A stretch of DNA of 64,000 nucleotides from Candidatus Rokuibacteriota bacterium (GTDB lineage Bacteria > Methylomirabilota > Methylomirabilia > Rokubacteriales > CSP1-6): NCBI GenBank assembly GCA_016188005.1, contig JACPIQ010000083.1, positions 1-64,000 on the forward strand, in the 5' to 3' direction. Of this stretch, positions 60,407 through 64,000 are shown piece by piece (the stretch's first letter is position 1; each line of letters begins with the position of its first letter). The notes below the pieces were generated by a model, which was not told the DNA's origin, did not search any database, and saw nothing but the letters and a program-made list of their open reading frames with translations. The translations under genes and the position numbers were made by a program.

Positions 60407-63400
60407 GTGATGGTCTCCCTGGCCAATTCACGCTCGCCGTGCCGGACCCAGGACGCCATGCCCAGAGCACCGAAGAGCTGGATGGCCGCCAGGACCTGGG
60501 CATGCGCCCTGTCTCGCTGGGCCGTCTTCACGTAGAGTCTCCCGAGCCCGAGATGGCAGTGGGCGGCCAGAGGCCGCATGCCGAGCTGCTCGGCTCTCTC
60601 GAGCGCCTGCCGAAAGAGATCCTCCGCTTCCCCGACGCCCGGGGGATGGCCACTCGCGGCAATCATACCCCGAAGACGCAACGCCCACGCGGCGAAGCCG
60701 CGCGCCCTGATGCCCTCCAGGAACTGGAGCGCTTGCGCTCCGAGCGCGGCCGCCTCGGCGACCTCGCCACCCATCAGCAGGGCCTCGCCGTGGGCGAGAA
60801 GCCTGACGCCGTGGCCGAGCGGGGATCCGGCCAGACCGATCGATTCCGCCTGTTCTGAGGCTTCCTCGAGAAGCTGCAACGCCTCCCCGAGGCGACCAGC
60901 CAGGACATACGCGGACGCCAGGGTCGACGCGATGTGGCGGAACCAGAGAACATTTGCGCCCCGGCTCAGCTCCACCGCGCGTTCCAGGACTCGGACGGCG
61001 CTCTCCGGCTCGCCCTTGCGCACGTGGACATAGCCAATTCCGAACCACGCGAGCGGCAAGCTCACCGTATGTCCGGCGCGCTCCGCGATCTCGCGGCCTT
61101 CCTCTGCGAGCGCCAGGCCTTCCTCGAACTCGCCGAGCTCGCTCAGCGCGCGTGCCGACGACACTCGCGCGTAGACGGAAGGCAGATTGGCCATGCCGAA
61201 GCGTTGATACACGGCGTCCCCTCGCAGCAGCCCGACGGTCCGCCGTCCGAGGTCGATCGCCTCCCGGAAGTCCGCGAGAGTGAAATGGGCCGAGGCGAGA
61301 AACGCTGTCGACGTGACCTGCCCGGCGAGGTCCCCTTGAGCCACTGCGATCGACAGGGCCCGCCGGCCGTACTCGAGCCCTTGCTCGGCGTCCCCGACGA
61401 CCTGGAAGTAGTTCGTCAGGAATGAATGGACGAGCCCGAGTCGCCGCTGGTCGCCAAGCTCCACGGCCAGGCCTTCCGCCTCGCGCAGGCAGCCGAGGAC
61501 CTCCGTGAATCGCCCGAGCGGAATCAGCGCATATCGTAGCTCGAGCCGGAGGTCAATGCCCGCCTCGACGGTCTGTCGTGTCTTGGGGAGACGCTGAAGC
61601 ACGTCAAGCGCCCGCGCGAACCACGCGGCCGCCGCTTCCGGTGCCGAGTGGCTGAAGGCGCGCGCCCCGGCCTGACGGAGATATCCGAAGGCCTTTCCCC
61701 ACAACTCTCCGTTCACCGCGTGATGTGCGAGGCGTTCGACGTGCTCGCCCAGCCGGTCGGCATCCTGGGTCTCGACGGCCTCGACGATCCGCGCGTGGAG
61801 TGCCCGGCGCTGCTCCTGCAGGAGACTGCCGTACGCCACCTCATGCGTCAGGGAGTGCTTGAAGGTGTACTCGAGTTCCGGGACGCGATTCAGGTCGTAG
61901 AGGAACTCCGCCGCCTGGAGGTGCGCGAGTCCGCGCTGGATCTCATCCTCGGGCGCCTCGACAATGGCCTGCAGCAGGCGGAACGGGACATCCTTGCCGA
62001 TCACGGCCGCGGACTGGAGCAGCCGCTTTCCCGCCGGAGGGAGGCGATCGATCCGGTCCGCCAGGACCGCTTGCACGGTCGCCGGGACTCGGATCTTCGC
62101 GATGGCCCCCTCGAGGCGCTGCCGGCCGGGCACCCCGGCGAGCGCTCCCGTCTCCACAAGCGTTCGGACGGTTTCTTCCAGGAAGAACGGGTTCGCGTCC
62201 GTCCGCTCGATCAACAGACGCTTGAGCGACGCGAGCCTGCTGCCTCCCCCGAGGAGGCTCGCCAGCAATTCTTCGGCGTTCTGCCGCGGCAGCGGGTCGA
62301 TCCGTAGCTGCGTGCAATAACTCTTGCCAGGCCAGCTGTTCTGATATTCGTGGCGGTAGTTGACGAGAAGGAGGAGCCGCGCAGCCGGGATGCTGTCCAC
62401 GAGCAGATCCAGGAACGCCTGCGTCTCCGCATCGATCCAATGCAGGTCCTCGAAGACCAGGATGATCGGATGCCGCTGGCTCTCGCGGACGAACAGGTGC
62501 CTCACAGCGTCGAGCGTCCGGCGTCGACGAGCGGGCGGATCCAGCATCTCCCACCGGGGGTCCTCGACCGGGACGTCCAGGAGCACCAGAAGCGCCGGGA
62601 TCGCGGGCTGCAGGGCCTCGTCAAGGGTGAGCACCTTTCCCGTGATCTTTTCGCGGACATCCCGCGGATCGTCCCGCTCGCCGATCCTGAAGTACCCCTT
62701 CAGGAGGTCGGTCAGCGGCAGATACGGGGTGGTCGTGCCATACGAAACACAGCGGCTCTCGAGGATCAGCCAGCCCTGCGTTCGGTGCGAATGGATGAAC
62801 TCGTAGAACAGGCGGGACTTCCCGACCCCGGGCTCTCCGACGACCGCCACGACCTGCCCGTGGCCCGCGGAGGTCCGCTGGAGGGCGCGGTGAACGCCTT
62901 CCATCTCCGTCTGGCGGCCGACGAACGGCGTGAGGCCCCGAGCCACGGCGGCCTGCAGCCGCGTGCGCGTCGGCGGCACGCCGACCAGCTCGAACACCTC
63001 CACCGGCCCCGGGAGCCCCTTCACGGGGATCGGCCCCAGGGCCTTGACCTCGACGAAGCCCTCGGCGAGGCGAAGCGTCTCGGAGGTGAGCCGGATGGTT
63101 GCCGGGAGGGCGAGCTGCTCCATCCGGGCGGCCAGGTGCGTCGTCTGTCCCACCGCGGAATAGTCCATGTGAAGATCGTTGCTGATGGCCCGCACCACGA
63201 CTTCACCGGAGTGGAGGCCGACTCGGATCTGCACCTCACACCCGTGCACGCGACGGACCTCCTCGGTGTACCGCTGGATCCGCGCCTGCATCGCCAGTGC
63301 GGCATAGCAGGCCCTGACGGCGTGATCTTCGTGGGCCAGGGGGGCACCGAAGAGCGCCATGATCCCATCGCCCATGATCTGGTTGACGGTGCCCTCGTAC

Positions 63401-63780
63401 TGGTGGACGGCAGCGATCATGTGCTCGAGAACCGGATCCACCAGTGCCCGCGCCTCCTCGGGATCACGATCGGCCAGCAGCTCCATCGAGCTTTTCAGGT
63501 CCGCGAAGAGCACCGTGACCTGTTTGCGTTCTCCTTCGAGCGCGCTCCGGGCGGCCAGGATCCTCTCCGCGAGGTGCCGGGGCGTGTAGCTGTCGGGGGA
63601 GGCGAACCGCGGCTGGGCTGTCTCCCCGGGACCTGCAGGCGTGCCGCAGCGGTGGCAGAACCGGGAGCCAGGGAGCAGATCGGCGCTGCAGGACGGACAC
63701 TTCGCGATGACACGCGCCCCGCACTCGACACAGAAGCGCGCGTGAGCGTCGTTCTCGTGCTGGCATCGGGGGCACTTCAT
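60403..63780 (-). CDS. Adenylate/guanylate cyclase-domain AAA ATPase with TPR repeats
   Basis: A 1125-residue cytoplasmic signalling protein. N-terminal double zinc ribbon (CPRCQHENDAHARFCVECG, then CPSC...CHRCG). Class III nucleotide-cyclase domain about 85-260 (VTVLFADLKSSMELLA; IMGDGIMALFGAP). AAA/STAND-type ATPase about 285-640 with Walker A GEPGVGKSR near 316 and Walker B ILVFEDLHWID. Helical TPR repeats fill about 690-1115. This layout is common in soil bacteria; whether the domain makes cAMP is uncertain. GGAGG-like sequence precedes the start. Coupled to the unknown 176-residue protein. Confidence 0.93.
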   Translation of the reverse strand: MKCPRCQHENDAHARFCVECGARVIAKCPSCSADLLPGSRFCHRCGTPAGPGETAQPRFASPDSYTPRHLAERILAARSALEGERKQVTVLFADLKSSMELLADRDPEEARALVDPVLEHMIAAVHQYEGTVNQIMGDGIMALFGAPLAHEDHAVRACYAALAMQARIQRYTEEVRRVHGCEVQIRVGLHSGEVVVRAISNDLHMDYSAVGQTTHLAARMEQLALPATIRLTSETLRLAEGFVEVKALGPIPVKGLPGPVEVFELVGVPPTRTRLQAAVARGLTPFVGRQTEMEGVHRALQRTSAGHGQVVAVVGEPGVGKSRLFYEFIHSHRTQGWLILESRCVSYGTTTPYLPLTDLLKGYFRIGERDDPRDVREKITGKVLTLDEALQPAIPALLVLLDVPVEDPRWEMLDPPARRRRTLDAVRHLFVRESQRHPIILVFEDLHWIDAETQAFLDLLVDSIPAARLLLLVNYRHEYQNSWPGKSYCTQLRIDPLPRQNAEELLASLLGGGSRLASLKRLLIERTDANPFFLEETVRTLVETGALAGVPGRQRLEGAIAKIRVPATVQAVLADRIDRLPPAGKRLLQSAAVIGKDVPFRLLQAIVEAPEDEIQRGLAHLQAAEFLYDLNRVPELEYTFKHSLTHEVAYGSLLQEQRRALHARIVEAVETQDADRLGEHVERLAHHAVNGELWGKAFGYLRQAGARAFSHSAPEAAAAWFARALDVLQRLPKTRQTVEAGIDLRLELRYALIPLGRFTEVLGCLREAEGLAVELGDQRRLGLVHSFLTNYFQVVGDAEQGLEYGRRALSIAVAQGDLAGQVTSTAFLASAHFTLADFREAIDLGRRTVGLLRGDAVYQRFGMANLPSVYARVSSARALSELGEFEEGLALAEEGREIAERAGHTVSLPLAWFGIGYVHVRKGEPESAVRVLERAVELSRGANVLWFRHIASTLASAYVLAGRLGEALQLLEEASEQAESIGLAGSPLGHGVRLLAHGEALLMGGEVAEAAALGAQALQFLEGIRARGFAAWALRLRGMIAASGHPPGVGEAEDLFRQALERAEQLGMRPLAAHCHLGLGRLYVKTAQRDRAHAQVLAAIQLFGALGMASWVRHGERELARETIT

Positions 63781-64000
63781 GAGCGGCCTCCAGCAAGGAT
63801 ATCCTGAAGACGAGCGACGAGAGTCTAGTTTCTCTCGAGGCAGATGTGGTGGAGCCTGATCCGCTTGATCTTCATGTCACGCCCTGGCCTCCTATCCGAG
63901 ACCCATCATGCGCGCGCTCAACCCCCGACCAACTAGCGCCAAGAGCCTAACTCATCGAGGGACGTTTCACCATCGTCTCGGAGCGCATCCTTGCCACAGA
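63781..64000. other. Right-edge region with a small remnant frame
   Basis: On the minus strand, AGGAGG precedes an ATG at 63875 and a 16-codon frame (MKIKRIRLHHICLERN) that stops at 63825. Its first dozen residues resemble the start of enolase-superfamily enzymes, so it may be the stub of a truncated gene. A minus frame entering from the right edge could end at TAG 63947-63949 (ending VKRPSMS); it is too short to assign. Nothing else was seen. Confidence 0.3.

Noticed and set aside
1-64000. tRNA, rRNA, CRISPR arrays, insertion sequences, phage genes
   Set aside because: No cloverleaf-like tRNA, no regularly spaced repeats, no transposase or integrase and no terminal inverted repeats were recognised.

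Overview
The window is about 70% G+C, densely packed, and strongly biased to G or C at third codon positions. The gene mix points to a soil or subsurface bacterium of the Rokubacteria / Methylomirabilota type: many luciferase-like (LLM) flavin oxidoreductases, MmgE/PrpD proteins, TAXI-type TRAP transport, acyl-CoA dehydrogenases, a fused indolepyruvate:ferredoxin oxidoreductase and a CUAEP-tail radical SAM protein. This placement is inferred from gene content; no rRNA or tRNA gene was seen. Because of the base composition, long open frames lie opposite almost every gene. I chose coding strands by protein family, third-position bias and start signals.

Layout. 1-9232 (minus strand): catabolic genes: the 3'-truncated indolepyruvate oxidoreductase with a clear promoter and operator, a thioesterase, an FAH-family hydrolase, an LLM oxidoreductase, a tandem EthD protein, an O-methyltransferase, an SDR and a nitronate monooxygenase. 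9432-11185 (plus): a radical SAM protein that reads through an in-frame UGA (selenocysteine), then a NifU-like protein. 11337-13766: two gene remnants meeting at a breakpoint, a malic enzyme and a caspase remnant. 13803-26245: housekeeping and envelope genes (msrPQ, M48 lipoprotein, RDD protein, lytic transglycosylase, CDP-alcohol phosphatidyltransferase, glnD, hisC, P1 peptidase). 26358-28684: an LLM enzyme coupled to a homogentisate dioxygenase-like cupin.

28756-37432 is the most unusual region. Five overlapping minus-strand genes encode a TPR protein, a PqqD-like protein, a tandem ATP-grasp protein, a fold-III PLP decarboxylase and a urea-transporter-like/sirtuin fusion. They lie behind a near-perfect sigma-54 promoter, with a divergent NtrB-like histidine kinase next to it. 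I know of no described pathway with this gene set.

37427-40728 holds a degraded MmgE/PrpD gene, a LUD protein, an isocitrate lyase/PEP mutase-family enzyme and a frameshifted EthD-like gene. 40742-56888 (minus) is a long catabolic cluster: acyl-CoA dehydrogenase, B12-binding mutase subunit, TAXI-TRAP importer, CoA ligase, ASL-family lyase, MmgE/PrpD protein, Asp/Glu racemase-family protein, mutase large subunit, LLM enzymes and a second acyl-CoA dehydrogenase. It looks like import, CoA activation, carbon-skeleton rearrangement and oxidation of an unidentified carboxylic acid. 57346-64000 holds a polysaccharide deacetylase-like protein, a truncated MFS gene, a small aspartic protease, a DinB protein, and a cyclase/AAA/TPR regulator coupled to an unknown protein.

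Several broken genes (livF-like, an unidentified tail, caspase, MmgE/PrpD, MFS, EthD) suggest ongoing local rearrangement and gene loss. Two of them could instead be assembly or homopolymer errors.
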